Assembly: GCA_031761405.1 (NCBI GenBank)
Contig: JASEVX010000010.1
Span: forward strand, 9,872,724-9,936,723
DNA from: Serripes groenlandicus
Taxonomy: Eukaryota; Mollusca; Bivalvia; Cardiida; Cardiidae
DNA length: 64,000 bases
Direction: 5' to 3'
Shown in pieces: positions 32,151 through 42,053 of the stretch. The stretch's first letter is position 1. Each line of letters starts with the position of its first letter. The position numbers and the translations under genes were made by a program. Below the pieces are notes generated by a model. That model searched no databases and was not told the origin of the DNA. It saw nothing but the letters and a program-made list of their open reading frames with translations.

Positions 32151-32442
32151 GATAGAAGTCATCAAACACTTTCCTGTAACAACAACAACAACAGGAAACT
32201 GCCAGTTACAAAAACAAAAACAAAAACAGGAAACTGCCAGTTTTTAAAATGGACGCTATAACCATGTGGCAGTTTTGAGGTTAGGCTTATTTTTTACAAA
32301 ATACGCAGTTATCAAGGATTTTCATCAAATATTATGTTCATAGTCACTTGTTATAAATAACTTTTCTGCACACCCTAGAGGTAAATCCAGATAGAATTAA
32401 CATGAAGTTTTTAGAGTAAAACATATTTTTATTAGAAAATAC

Positions 32443-32591
32443 TTACCAGTCATTTAATACCTGATATATAAGCCCCTAGCACTTAACTCATCCAGAAAAT
32501 TGATCGCGCCCAGCGTATCCCTCACGTCCGTGTGATATACACGGTTGCCGGCAAGCACCGGCCTACGTGACCCACATGCCACTTTTAATTT
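32443..32591. repeat. DIRS copy 1 inverted terminal repeat (3' side of element)
   Basis: TTACCAGTCATTTAATACCT to GCCACTTTTAATTT. It is the reverse complement of 37246-37394 apart from about one base. The outer 40 bases (32402-32442, TGAAGTTTTTAGAGTAAAAC) are unique to this end and reappear in the internal complementary region. Confidence 0.9.
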
Positions 32592-32637
32592 ACCGTAAGT
32601 GTTGGGTGACGACGCGGGGTTGGGAGGCGGGACTGTG

Positions 32638-32731
32638 AAATGACTGGTAAGTATTTTCTAATAAAAATATGTTTTACTCTAAAAACTTCATTTTTATGTC
32701 AAAAATACGTTACCAGTCATTTAATACCTGA
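32638..32731. repeat. DIRS copy 1 internal complementary region
   Basis: ATGACTGGTAAGTATTTTC through TAAAAACTTCATTTTTATGT to ACCAGTCATTTAATACCTGA. The left half complements the 32402 end and the right half complements the 37414 end. This is the template thought to join ends into a circle in DIRS replication (established for the family). Confidence 0.85.
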
Positions 32732-32907
32732 TGACTTTGCAGCATCGGCCGGGAGGATCGTCCAACACTTCGTCATCAGAGATGTAGCACCATGTAATTT
32801 ATTTGTCATTTTAACGTAGTACTGAACACAACAGCTTATAAAGTCGGAAATTGGATTAAAGGCATATTTAATCTGATGTGAACTTTATTGTTGTGTTAAA
32901 TGAATAT

Positions 32908-34416
32908 TTAGCGAACAACTCGCTGAGACGCCACAAGTGGGCCCAGAGAATACAAATTATCTGACTGAGAAGACATGGAACGCAGATAGAACGATGAAAA
33001 CGTGGACTGCGATTTCCAAACTGCAGCATGCATAATGTCCTCTAAAGGAACATTGTTGGTGAAGGCCCAACTAGCAGAAAGAGCGCGAACCTCATGCGGA
33101 CGAACCTGAAGCAATGAGAGATCGGCGAGTGACAGATCTTTGACTTGAAGAAAACCGTCAGAGCTATATATCTCCTGTTCCAGTGAATCCACAGATGGAC
33201 GCCACAGGGACAGAAAAAGATACTGAAGGGGTCGCATGTGGAGCCTGCCTAGACTGACTAGGTCGGCTGCTGCACTTAGGGAACCCAGAAGTGACAGCAT
33301 GGATCGGGCTGTTACCGACACCTGATCCAGGGTGAGTCTGATTTTCTTGCAAAGAGAATCGACTCTGTCCGAGGGAACTCGAATCACCGCTAGGTCGGTG
33401 AGAAAAGTCATTCCCACGAACGTAAACATCTTTGACGGAATCAAGTCCGATTTCTGCGTGTTGGGTAAAAGACCCAATCGCAGAATGGTCCGCCAGGCTA
33501 GAGACAGATCGTGAATTAAATTCAAACGATTTGCTCTGTGAAGAAGCCAGTCGTCGAAGTATTGTAGGAGCTGTGGGCCCTGCATACGCAGAAAGGCTCC
33601 CACATCATTGATTACCTTGGTAAATACTCGTGGTGCGGACTTGAGGCCGAAGGGAAGTGCCACAAATTGGAAAACTTCTCCCTCTACCACAAACCGAAGG
33701 TATTTCCTCGACGAGGAAGCGATCGGAATGTGGTAATATGCGTCTGTGAGGTCTAGAGAGACCGCCCAGTCGTCTTTCCGGATAGCTGTTCTGATGGAGC
33801 GGGCCGACTCCATCTTGAACTTCTCGACCGGTATCAATAGATTTAGAGCTGATAAGTCTATTACCGGTCTCCACCGACCGTCTTTCTTCGGAACAAGAAA
33901 TAGACGGCTGTAGAAACCCCGAGAATTGGGGTTGAGAACCCTCTCTATAGCCTTCTTTTTCAGAAGTGATAAAATCACTTCCGACATGGCCGGATGGCGT
34001 GATATCATATCGATCGGCACGCTTGTCAGAGGAGGTGGGGAAACGAAGGGAATTAAGTACCCTTCCCGTATCACAGACAAGATCCAACGATCCTCTGTTA
34101 TACATTCCCACTCCTCTATGAAATGCGACAAGCGGCCCCCGACTGCTATCTCCGGCCTTGGGAAGATCATAGAGAGGTGCGCATCCCTAGGGCTGCGGCC
34201 TAGGGAGAGAGCTGCGCTTAGAAGTATGCCTCTTAGCTCCCGCTTGAAAGTGGGGCTTTGGTTTTGCAGACTTTTGGCCCGTGGAAGACGGTTGTTTTGG
34301 CGCAAAGGCCTTAACATCCTGCTTTTGCTTCTTGGCAAGGGGAGGTTTCCTAGCCTTACCCCCTTTTCCAGATGGCGCCGAGCGCTTCTGGCTCTGTGCA
34401 AAAGCATTCGCTGCAT
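32908..34416 (-). CDS. DIRS reverse transcriptase fused to tyrosine-recombinase C-terminus
   Basis: A 502-residue ORF starting at ATG 34416 and overlapping the gag 3' end by about 230 bases in another frame. Residues about 75-110 are the DIRS RT lead-in (RDAHLSMIFPRPEIAVGG, FIEEWECITEDRWIL). RT motifs follow: SLDLTDAYYHIPI (catalytic Asp), LPFGLKSAPRVFT and LLQYFDDWLL (FDD). After RT the protein does not continue into RNase H. From about residue 423 (KDLSLADLSLLQVRPHEVRA onward) it matches the C-terminal recombinase core, with the HEVRALSASWAF stretch and a candidate nucleophile in FSSFYLRSM. Copy 2 keeps about 1.5 kb more DNA here. I infer an in-frame internal deletion joining RT to the recombinase tail near 33138-33155. 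The product could keep RT folding but not an intact integrase. Confidence 0.88.
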   Translation of the reverse strand: MQRMLLHRARSARRHLEKGVRLGNLPLPRSKSRMLRPLRQNNRLPRAKSLQNQSPTFKRELRGILLSAALSLGRSPRDAHLSMIFPRPEIAVGGRLSHFIEEWECITEDRWILSVIREGYLIPFVSPPPLTSVPIDMISRHPAMSEVILSLLKKKAIERVLNPNSRGFYSRLFLVPKKDGRWRPVIDLSALNLLIPVEKFKMESARSIRTAIRKDDWAVSLDLTDAYYHIPIASSSRKYLRFVVEGEVFQFVALPFGLKSAPRVFTKVINDVGAFLRMQGPQLLQYFDDWLLHRANRLNLIHDLSLAWRTILRLGLLPNTQKSDLIPSKMFTFVGMTFLTDLAVIRVPSDRVDSLCKKIRLTLDQVSVTARSMLSLLGSLSAAADLVSLGRLHMRPLQYLFLSLWRPSVDSLEQEIYSSDGFLQVKDLSLADLSLLQVRPHEVRALSASWAFTNNVPLEDIMHAAVWKSQSTFSSFYLRSMSSQSDNLYSLGPLVASQRVVR

Positions 34417-35629
34417 TCGCCGATAGGCGTCTGGACTGTTCTGCTGAATCAGAAACAGTCACCGCAGCTATTCTTCCACCGAAGAGGAGATCGGAAGCTA
34501 GAGGAGCAGCTCTCAGTTTGTCCTTGCTTTCTTGAAGCAGCAAGGAGGATTTGGCTAACGCCGCATCTCTCCTTGCGGACAGCATCTCTGTGGCGTTCTG
34601 AAGATTCAGAGCCATGAGATGCCTATTGCCCGTATCAAAAGCTTCCAGAATTCTGTTAGCACCTCTGCTAGAGACATTCTCCTCTTTTAACAATTGGGAC
34701 AGAGCTATAGCGAAATGATCATCATGAGAAGAAACCATAACACCCAACCTAGCTCTGGCCTCCCACTTCTCGAGTAACTTGGAATTAACCGTTACAGAAG
34801 TGGGTGCAGACAGTCCCAGCATAGCAGCGTCCCCGTCCAAGGCTGGCACCTTGACTGGGAAGAACTCTTTCGAAGTGGTATACTTCTTAGGAGTTACCCA
34901 TTCTTTAGAAATGGCTGCTGGGACTGACCAGGGTTGACAAGAGTCAAGAGACCTGGTGGCCTGCAATTGTTCAATCAATCTGCCCAGATTGTTTGCCTGA
35001 GGAAGGAAACGTAATGGTGTAAAAGCCTCTGCGTTTAATTCCTCGAGACTTGATAGGTTTTTCCGACGAGGGGGAGCGTCAACCTTTGGGCAAAAATGGT
35101 CAGGAACTACCCTGAACACTTCATCAATAGCCTGTTGTAGAGACATACGCTCTACCGTTGGCTCGTCACCTGAAAAGGACTGATCTCCCATTTCTTTGTC
35201 AGACGAAGGTGTGGGAGAGCTTTGAATCCTGTGACCATGTTCAGCTCTACTTGGTCTCTCGACCTGGAATTGAACGACCGACTCAGACAAGGAATCATGA
35301 GATGAATCTATGTACTGATGTAGACCCTTTGATAACGACTTCCCTTCCGCAGCAGAATGAAGTTGAAATGGGTCGACAGTCGGGACCGAGCTAACCGTAT
35401 GTGACGGTCCCGGCCTCCCCTTCACAGGACACATCGAGTGTACTTGCTCGGGGGGATGCCTATCTAAGGACTGCCTCATAGAGAGGTGTCCTCCCGGGGG
35501 TTGCAAATTCCCATTATTTGGATATTGCTGCTCCCGGTAGGCCTGAGTAACCCGTAGATCACCACCCCTTTGTTCCGGTTGAACCGGGGGTTGGTATGGA
35601 GAAGGGGTGTAATCTCGAGAGATATACAC
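34187..35629 (-). CDS. DIRS gag-like ORF, C-terminal part
   Basis: 480 residues. The leftmost codon is GTG (VYISRDY), so this is the continuation of a longer gag frame rather than a true start. A stop (TAG) and frameshift lie just upstream near 35655. The N-terminal part is Pro/Gln/Ser-rich. The middle (about residues 160-400) is alpha-helical-looking and includes SLQQAIDEVFRVVPDHFCPK and a WEARARLGVMVSSHDDHF region. The last 80 residues are very basic and Lys/Pro/Ala-rich (GKGGKARKPPLAKKQKQD), plausibly nucleic-acid binding. Position upstream of and overlapping the RT matches DIRS ORF1. Confidence 0.75.
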   Translation of the reverse strand: MYISRDYTPSPYQPPVQPEQRGGDLRVTQAYREQQYPNNGNLQPPGGHLSMRQSLDRHPPEQVHSMCPVKGRPGPSHTVSSVPTVDPFQLHSAAEGKSLSKGLHQYIDSSHDSLSESVVQFQVERPSRAEHGHRIQSSPTPSSDKEMGDQSFSGDEPTVERMSLQQAIDEVFRVVPDHFCPKVDAPPRRKNLSSLEELNAEAFTPLRFLPQANNLGRLIEQLQATRSLDSCQPWSVPAAISKEWVTPKKYTTSKEFFPVKVPALDGDAAMLGLSAPTSVTVNSKLLEKWEARARLGVMVSSHDDHFAIALSQLLKEENVSSRGANRILEAFDTGNRHLMALNLQNATEMLSARRDAALAKSSLLLQESKDKLRAAPLASDLLFGGRIAAVTVSDSAEQSRRLSANAANAFAQSQKRSAPSGKGGKARKPPLAKKQKQDVKAFAPKQPSSTGQKSAKPKPHFQAGAKRHTSKRSSLPRPQP

Positions 35630-35729
35630 CGAACCCCTGGAGAATGGATTGATTTCTCCCTATACCCGGTGTTCGACGGCTGAGAATTAGAACCAGGTAC
35701 GTAATGACCATAGGTTTGATAACTATTAC

Positions 35730-36753
35730 TCAGTTACTATTAAACAACATACCCGGATGTCCGGCAAACGAATGATACCCCGTATCAATACGTAGATGTT
35801 GCCCGAGACCTGGTCCACCGTTACCCGGTTTCCCGGTGCCTGGTTGACTGGTGCCCGGTTGCCCGGTGCCAGATAAAACAAAACCCGGATGACCGGCGTC
35901 TCGCATACTGTGGCTATCTGACAGCATGTCTGGTTGTCTATTGACGGAAGGATAATTATTATCCCCTCGAACATGCTGTCCAGACATTTGTCCTCCTGTA
36001 CCTGGTTGCCCGGTACCCGGTTGACTCATGCCCGGTTGCCAAAAACCCGGTGACCCGGTGTCCCGGTGTTTCGGTGACCGGTTTCCCGGAGTCATAAGGG
36101 TTCTGCTCGAAAGCATTACCCGGTTGACCTATGCTAAGAACGTTAGACGTTATCCCAACATTTGTCTCCAAAAATTTCCGCCCGTAGGCATCATTCTTTG
36201 GACCTCTGAATGAATCCGAAGACTCATAAACCACAGAGGGTTGTGTTGGAATCGGCCAATCTGCCAGGTTTCCCTGAGAAAGGCCTATTGCTTCACCCGA
36301 AGGATTAGCCCCAACACCTGGCATCAGAGAATGTTGTTTTCCGTAAGAGAAATGGTCCACAGACCCCCGTTTCTCCGCAGTACTAACTCCAAACCCTTTT
36401 GCCAGTCGCTCTTTCCTGCCCTTTGCAGAGCCAGCCGAAGAAAGAGCGTCTGTGACGAGTGTAGAAGGAACAGCCGTAACCTTCTGCACACTCGCCACAA
36501 TCTCGGAGTCTGAAAACCCTTCAAACTCCTCACCGCTAGAAGAACTCAGCACTTTTTGTTTACTTACCTTCTTCTTCCGGTCTCTGTACAATCTCCTTTT
36601 CCCAGCCAAATTCCAAACGGAAGCGGTCCAGGAACTGCAGATTTCACAGGGTGATTCCTGTGTGCACTTAGTGCAATTTAAACAGGCGAGGTGAGTGTCC
36701 CATGTAGCTACTATATGGCCGCATGTTCCACGCCTCTGATCACCTTTCGGCAT
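35730..36753 (-). pseudogene. DIRS gag-like ORF, N-terminal part, frameshifted
   Basis: It begins at ATG 36753 with a cysteine/histidine-rich module (CGHIVATWDTHLACLNCTKC, then SPCEICSSW) conserved in copy 2 (CVVCSKGTQLSPCEYCSSW). This is a zinc-binding-like start typical of DIRS ORF1. The frame changes between about 36116 and 36060. The second frame (to 35730) encodes Gly/Gln/Pro/Thr repeats (QPGTGQPGTGG, GQPGTSQPGTGKPGNGG). A further stop and frame change separate it from 35629. The gag of this copy therefore has at least two disabling lesions, although RT is open. Confidence 0.7.
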
Positions 36754-37245
36754 AGTTATTTACAGAATAATATACGAAAATAAACACCAAAAAACAAACA
36801 AAAAATTTTCAAAATTTTTCTACTTTTTATTTTCTAGTCTACTATGGACGTACCTAATGAAAATATTTTTTCACAAAATATTTCCATAATTTTAATTCAA
36901 TAAATATACAACGAACATATCATACACAAGAAGATGATAGCAATAATTGATACCTCTAACGAGGAGGGGAAATAAGGATGTTGAAAACAAACAATACTCG
37001 GAATCCGCACTCGACGATGTGTTATTGAAATAGTGGGTGGGGTAACCCACCGTGACTTTTAATTTGTTGTGTACAAAATAAACATATAAAACAAACAATA
37101 ATTTTCACAATTAAATTAGCTTAATGTTTTATACAGATTCGGGACTGAATGAGCAAACTTGCTTAAGACGAAAACGCCTTAAAGAGACAAAGAAATTAAT
37201 TTATAAATAAATAAATAACTTAGCCGTCAAGATGGTGTGTCCAGG

Positions 37246-37394
37246 AAATTAAAAGTGGCACGTGGGTCACGTAGGCCGGTGCTTGCCGGCAACCGTGTAT
37301 ATCACACGGACGTGAGGGATACGCTGGGCGCGATCAATTTTCTGGATGAGTTAAGTGCTAGGGGCTTATATATCAGGTATTAAATGACTGGTAA
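37246..37394. repeat. DIRS copy 1 inverted terminal repeat (5' side of element)
   Basis: AAATTAAAAGTGGCACGTGG to TAAATGACTGGTAA. It is followed by the unique outer end CGTATTTTTGACATAAAAAT to about 37414. Confidence 0.9.
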
Positions 37395-37749
37395 CGTATT
37401 TTTGACATAAAAATTACATGGAGCTATAAACAAAGAACTTACTCAGAAATGACAATGACAACAACTTGGTTTGAAAAACTTGACAGGTAAACTTTTATTG
37501 ATAACTGGTTATTCAGTGATCAAAAGTCAAAATATACAATGAAATGACAACTTTAACACTAGAAAAGAACAGCCATGAAGTTACATGAGTAATATGTTAA
37601 GAAATAATAAGTTCTTATTTCAGACACTTTAAATGTATTCTTATACAGTATGCAGGCTTGTGCCCTGGGGGGGGTCAATTTTAGATTTCAGGCCCTTTTT
37701 GTATCGATATGATAGGGTGATTCTTCAGATTTTTGTGACATTGGTAATT

Positions 37750-38456
37750 TGAGATATTCTAGTGTTCTAAAACATTCAGGAGCATTATTTGAAATGTTGT
37801 TCAAGAAAATTTCCTGAACATTTCATGATGTGTTTTTGAACAACAGTTCTCAGAGTGTTCTTGAACAATAAATGCACAGTCATTCTTGAAATAATCTAGA
37901 ATTGTTCTTGGTTATTTTAAGAAATGTTAAATGAGACATATTTTATGAACATTGAAAATGTCAGTTCAAGAATAGTTCCATATATATTCTTGCACAATAA
38001 TTCAAGAAGTGTTCTAGAACTTTCAAGAACATTTACTAAACAGTTCATGATGTGTTCTTGAACAACAGTTCTAGAAGTGTTCTTGAACAATTCATGTACA
38101 GTCATTCTTAAATTGTTCTAGAATTGTTCTTGGTTATTTTTAGAAATGTTAAATGAGACAAATTTTAAGAACACATTTCTATGTCAGTTCAAGAATAGTT
38201 CATGATATGTTCTTGCACAATAATTCAATAAGTGTTCTAGAACCTTCAAGAACAGTTTAAGAATTTATGTTCAACAACTGTTCCTGATTTGTTCTTGAAC
38301 AAATTTGTTCAAGAACCTTTTAAGAACCAATTTGTCTCATTTAACATTTCTTAAAATGTACTTCTTGAACATTTTATGAGCAGTTCAGGTGCAGTTCTTG
38401 CGCAATGTTCTTGAACAATTCATGAATTGTTCTTGAATTGTTCTACAAATTTTCGC
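37750..38456. repeat. TTCnnGAA palindromic-word array, right part
   Basis: I count 19 matches to TTCnnGAA (TTCTTGAA, TTCAAGAA, TTCTAGAA), mostly embedded in GTTCnnGAAC. Part of the array is an approximately 240-bp diverged tandem duplication (about 37800-38040 and 38042-38280, marker TTGTTCTTGGTTATTTT then AGAAATGTTAAATGAGACA). A minus-strand frame over it is incidental. Confidence 0.8.
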
Positions 38457-38544
38457 AGGGGCTGTTGACTAGGTGTTGCTGTTAATTGTTCAGCTCTTCA
38501 CATACTGAGTTACATACTGAGTTAAATATGTGCAGAGAAAGTGG

Positions 38545-38761
38545 TTAACTCTTTCACTGCCGAATTTCACAAAGTCAATCTTCCATGTTAAAAATTGGAC
38601 CATTCCATTATTTGTCCAAAATAAAATGTGGTAAAATTGAATGTCTAAGTGGCGAACAATGCAGGTTTCAGGAGAGCTAACTGGTTACCAACGTTCTCAC
38701 CTGAAATCTGCATCGCTTGCATTTAGAGCCTTTAATTGCCTTTGGCAGAGAAAGTGGTTAT
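38545..38761. mobile_element. Family B TTAA-flanked MITE
   Basis: TTAACTCTTTCACTGCCGAA to TTTGGCAGAGAAAGTGGTTA. It shares interior words with 3474-3668. It directly abuts the family A copy at 38758. Confidence 0.75.
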
Positions 38762-38988
38762 TACCCTTTCCCTCATATAGACGCTTTCTGACACCTCTGC
38801 AGCAGACAGCTTTTTGAAAACATAGTGACAAAAGAAGAAATTACACAAAATGTGCAATTTCTCCTTTTGCCACGATGTTTTTCACTTTTTGTCATAGGTT
38901 ATATCCATTCAATTATGGAGATTTTCTATGTTTTGACAAAATACGTTCAAAGTCGTCTGCTGCAGAAGTGTCGTATGAGGGAAAGGGT
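38758..38988 (+). mobile_element. Family A MITE, well preserved
   Basis: TTACCCTTTCCCTCATATAG to TATGAGGGAAAGGGTTAA, centre ACAC AAAAT GTGC (alternative stem). Confidence 0.9.
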
Positions 38989-39025
38989 TAAGTAAACCTT
39001 CCCAAGGACCATGAATAATTGAACC

Positions 39026-39227
39026 AGAGGACTAGTGATTATAAGAGGGAGTGAACTAAGGTCTTTTCCCCAAAATATATCTCTTTAAATATCACTCGAC
39101 CAAATCCTATGTTGTGGGTACTCAAAAGAATCGTCTCACTCAGACGCTTCTTTTGAGTACCCACAACATAGGGTTTAAATGTCAAATAAGGATTTTAGAA
39201 CATGAAAAAACAATGTTATCTAGAGCT
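39026..39227 (+). mobile_element. Family C hairpin repeat, reference copy
   Basis: The perfect hairpin core, CCTATGTTGTGGGTACTCAA and TTGAGTACCCACAACATAGG (about 39107-39172), has a 26-base loop. Flanks include GAGGACTAGTGATTATAAGA and AATAAGGATTTTAGAACATG. Copies or fragments lie at 5698, 7372, 20540, 22324 and 52427. Confidence 0.8.
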
Positions 39228-39229
39228 CT

Positions 39230-39826
39230 GATTGAACTTATCTGTAGTACAGCAATACTGGACAGGGTTAATCAATCAGGCTAATGCTCACTAGTCACAT
39301 TGGGAAAAATCTGCGAAATCTCTAGAAAAACAGGGGTGTAGAAATGATTTGAAGAAGCAGGGTATATTCTTAAAGTAGCCGGGTGTTAAAGGTAACTAAC
39401 CAAATAGGTAATTAACAAGGAGCAAACCGTTGCCGGGTGAGGATGCTTATAAGTACCAGGGTGATTTTACCGCCTCCCTCCTCATTTCTACTACCCTGAG
39501 AAATGAATGCAGTTCTTAGCAGATTTTATGAAAAACTCGCTGGTGACAGACATCAAACTTTCACAAGTGACAAAATTTAGAATGGCAACTAATATTCTCC
39601 TTATTTCAAACTGAACTATAAGCAAAACATTATTGCTTGCCAAAATACTATAAAAGAAGTTGATATTATACCCCAGTGGATTATAATATCATATACCTTT
39701 TATGATCATCCATATTTTATATGAATATATCATAATGGTTAACATTTACTTATTTCTATTACCATGTAATAATTATGACACTCAATGACTCTTCTAAATT
39801 GTTAACATTTTGTTGAAAAGGAAAAG
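39230..39826. other. Unassigned AT-rich DNA
   Basis: No gene, RNA or repeat boundary recognised. Confidence 0.5.
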
Positions 39827-40059
39827 TTAACCCTTTTCCTCATATAGACGCTTTCTGACGCCTCTGCAGCAGACGGCTTTTTAAAAACATTATAGTGACA
39901 AAATAGGAAATTGCTCAAAACAAGCAATTTCTCCTTTTGCCACAATGTTTTCCACTTAAAGTCATAGGTTATCCATTCAATTATAGAGATTTTCTATTTT
40001 TTGACAAAATATGTTCAAAGTGGTCTGCTGCAGAATTGTTGTATGAGGGAATGGGTTAA
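39827..40059 (+). mobile_element. Family A MITE, well preserved
   Basis: TTAACCCTTTTCCTCATATA to TATGAGGGAATGGGTTAA, centre GCTCAAAACAAGC (one stem mismatch). Confidence 0.9.
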
Positions 40060-40134
40060 AAAAATGATTTTGATACTTACATAGCAAAACAAATAGTATC
40101 ATGGGAAAAGGAGACTTCTCATTGTCCTACACTA

Positions 40135-40342
40135 TTAACCCTTTCCCACCTTTAACGCCACTGCAGCAGATGCGTTTGCTAACATTGTGGATAACGAGAA
40201 ATTGCTCGTAATGAGCAATTTCTCCTTTTGCCACATTGTTTTGCAACCCATACTTTCATTTATAGAGATTCTCCATATTTTTGCCCAGATGTATATAAAA
40301 GGGACGTTTTCTGCAGATTGGTTGTATGAGGGAAAGGGTTAA
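40135..40342 (+). mobile_element. Family A MITE
   Basis: TTAACCCTTTCCCACCTTTA to TATGAGGGAAAGGGTTAA, centre GCTCGTAATGAGC. Confidence 0.85.
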
Positions 40343-40418
40343 TATCATCAAAGGTCTTAACTGTTTCAGATAATTACATCAAAAATTCATTTGGCTTAGA
40401 AAACTGCTCTATATTATC

Positions 40419-40631
40419 TTAACCCTTTCTGACGCCTCTGCAGCAGACGGCTTTTTGAAAACATAGTGACAAAAGGAAGAAATTGCTCAAAACGAGCAAT
40501 TTCTCCTTTTGCCACAATGTTTTCCCCTTTTCGTCATAGGTTATCCATTCAATTATAGAGATTTTCCATCTTTTATCAAAATATGTTCAAAGTCGTCTGC
40601 TGCAGAATTGTCGTATGAGGGAAAGGGTGAA
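40419..40631 (+). mobile_element. Family A MITE with shortened left end
   Basis: TTAACCCTTTCTGACGCCTC lacks the CCCTCATATAGACG stretch. The right end is TATGAGGGAAAGGGTGAA. Centre GCTCAAAACGAGC. Confidence 0.9.
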
Positions 40632-40884
40632 CCCCTTGAATTGATTATTAACATGACAATTAATGTAATGTTAACGAAACAAAGGAATAGAGAACAGTTT
40701 TTTTAAATGATCACTTTTCTTTTGTCTAATCAGTTATTGACTATTTACTTGACACTTCCGCAGCAGAAAGCTTCGTAATACATTATCATCATTGCAATTT
40801 CTACATTGCAGATAATATTTTCAACAATCTGACTAAAGTACACGATCTGACCAAATGTTAGCGATCCATTCGAATTCAACTACT

Positions 40885-41052
40885 TGTTTTATCGGATGGG
40901 CTAAGTCTTTGTGGAAAAGCAGCCAGTTGCTTGGGAAGATTGTTGTGTGGAGTACTGGAAAACCAGGAAATGCATGAGTAGGTGAACTGGCCACCGTGAT
41001 ATAACTGAGAAATTGTTAAAAACGGCGTTAAACCCCAATCAATCAATCAATT
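40885..41052 (+). mobile_element. tRNA-derived SINE, head-truncated
   Basis: GATGGGCTAAGTCTTTGTGG, AAAGCAGCCAGTTGCTTGGG, GGCCACCGTGATATAACTGA, AAAACGGCGTTAAACCCCAA, (AATC)n. Confidence 0.8.
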
Positions 41053-41156
41053 GTTTTATCGGATTTCCAATATAGCTATATTTAGATTCACCAAGCTATT
41101 TTTATTTGAACCAATCAGAGGACTCGTTTCAACAAAAGTTTGGCTTAACCTTCAAA

Positions 41157-41270
41157 ATGGCGTCAATTGACGAAGTTGAGAAAATTTAAAATAGACCATT
41201 TAAAACCAGAGCAAAGAACACTTTTCGATGCTGTATGGTCAGGGAAAGACTGTATCTGTGTTTTGACTCA
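41157..41270 (+). pseudogene. RecQ-like helicase N-terminal fragment, frameshifted
   Basis: A good-context ATG (AAAATGG) opens MASIDEVEKI and stops. Shifting frame by one base gives KFKIDHLKPEQRTLFDAVWS then GKDCICVL, which reads like the Q-motif and approach to motif I of RecQ-type helicases (LkpeQr..i..v..GkD.i.vlPTGfGKS). Where the Walker A should follow, the sequence becomes THFCIC and homology fades. A CCAAT word (CCAATC, about 41111) lies upstream. One frameshift plus loss of the P-loop make this a pseudogene. The assignment is by eye. Confidence 0.5.
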
Positions 41271-41574
41271 TTTCTGCATTTGTAGCCATGATGCGGTCGT
41301 CATACTAGAACTGTACATGCGTGTAAATCACTATGCGAAAAAATTGGGATCCCATTCAAAATATTGATTATTTTGGGTAAATGTAGACTTTTACTTTCAC
41401 TTTCAAAAAGGTGAAAGCAAGGTTCTGATTGGCTGGTGGAAAGGTCGTCTGAACATGACCCACTATCGGTTTTTCCTCAGATCCTATGCGTCACAGCGTT
41501 AATAGGAGATGATTTTAATGAGATTGATATTTTCAACAGTAGTCTTCTCTGATAAATGATGGTTTTACAAGCTT

Positions 41575-41930
41575 TCTTCATTATACCCCCAGATACATAG
41601 TATATGGGGGCTATATAGGAGTCACGCTTGTCGGTCAGTTTGTCGGTTGGTCTGTGGACATTTCTTGTGAACACTGTTTCTCAGCAACCCTTGGTCAGAA
41701 TTCAATATAACTTCACAAGAATGATTGATACCAAGCCTAGTTGTGCATATTGCCTGCTTGTCGCACTGGAATTATTTTTAAATGAGTTGCATGGCCCCTT
41801 GAATTTCTCATACATATGTATATTGTCAGGCACCAGCTGGGGGTATTCATCACTTTCAGTGATATTTCTAGTTTTTTGTTTATTTTAAATTTCAGTCTTG
41901 TTTTTGAAGTAAAGAGTGGATTCAATTAGC
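41575..41930 (+). repeat. CCCCC/GGGGG-ended dispersed repeat
   Basis: ATTATACCCCCAGATACATA and GTATATGGGGGCTATATAGG make an inverted start, followed by CTTGTCGGTCAGTTTGTCGG and TTCTTGTGAACACTGTTTCT. This type of start is common in bivalve dispersed elements (inference). The end is undefined. Confidence 0.4.
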
Positions 41931-42053
41931 ATTTTGTGAGAGAGTGCACACAAACTACATGTATTGATCCCAAAATCTGAGTGTTTCCAGAACATTTGGT
42001 TGGCTGATTCCTTTTGATTAATTTAGACACAAAAGTATTTTGGCATATATTGT

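Larger units (their letters stand above)
32402..37414 (-). mobile_element. DIRS-type retrotransposon, copy 1 (internally deleted)
   Basis: Tyrosine-recombinase retrotransposon of about 5.0 kb. It has 149-bp inverted terminal repeats (32443-32591 and 37246-37394, about one mismatch). An internal complementary region (about 32638-32731) joins copies of both outer ends, the diagnostic DIRS arrangement. On the minus strand the order is gag-like ORF (broken), then an RT ORF overlapping its 3' end. RNase H and most of the recombinase are absent. No target duplication is evident, as expected for recombinase-mediated insertion. It interrupts a TTCnnGAA-word region. Confidence 0.9.

Noticed and set aside
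33605..34111. 168-residue minus-strand frame inside the DIRS RT
   Set aside because: Alternate frame of the RT ORF; no independent motif.
33926..34426. 166-residue plus-strand frame
   Set aside because: Antisense shadow of the RT and gag overlap.
32402..37414. Endogenous retrovirus or LTR element
   Set aside because: The ends are inverted rather than direct repeats, there is an internal complementary region, and the recombinase tail is of the tyrosine type. No envelope, protease or DDE integrase is seen.
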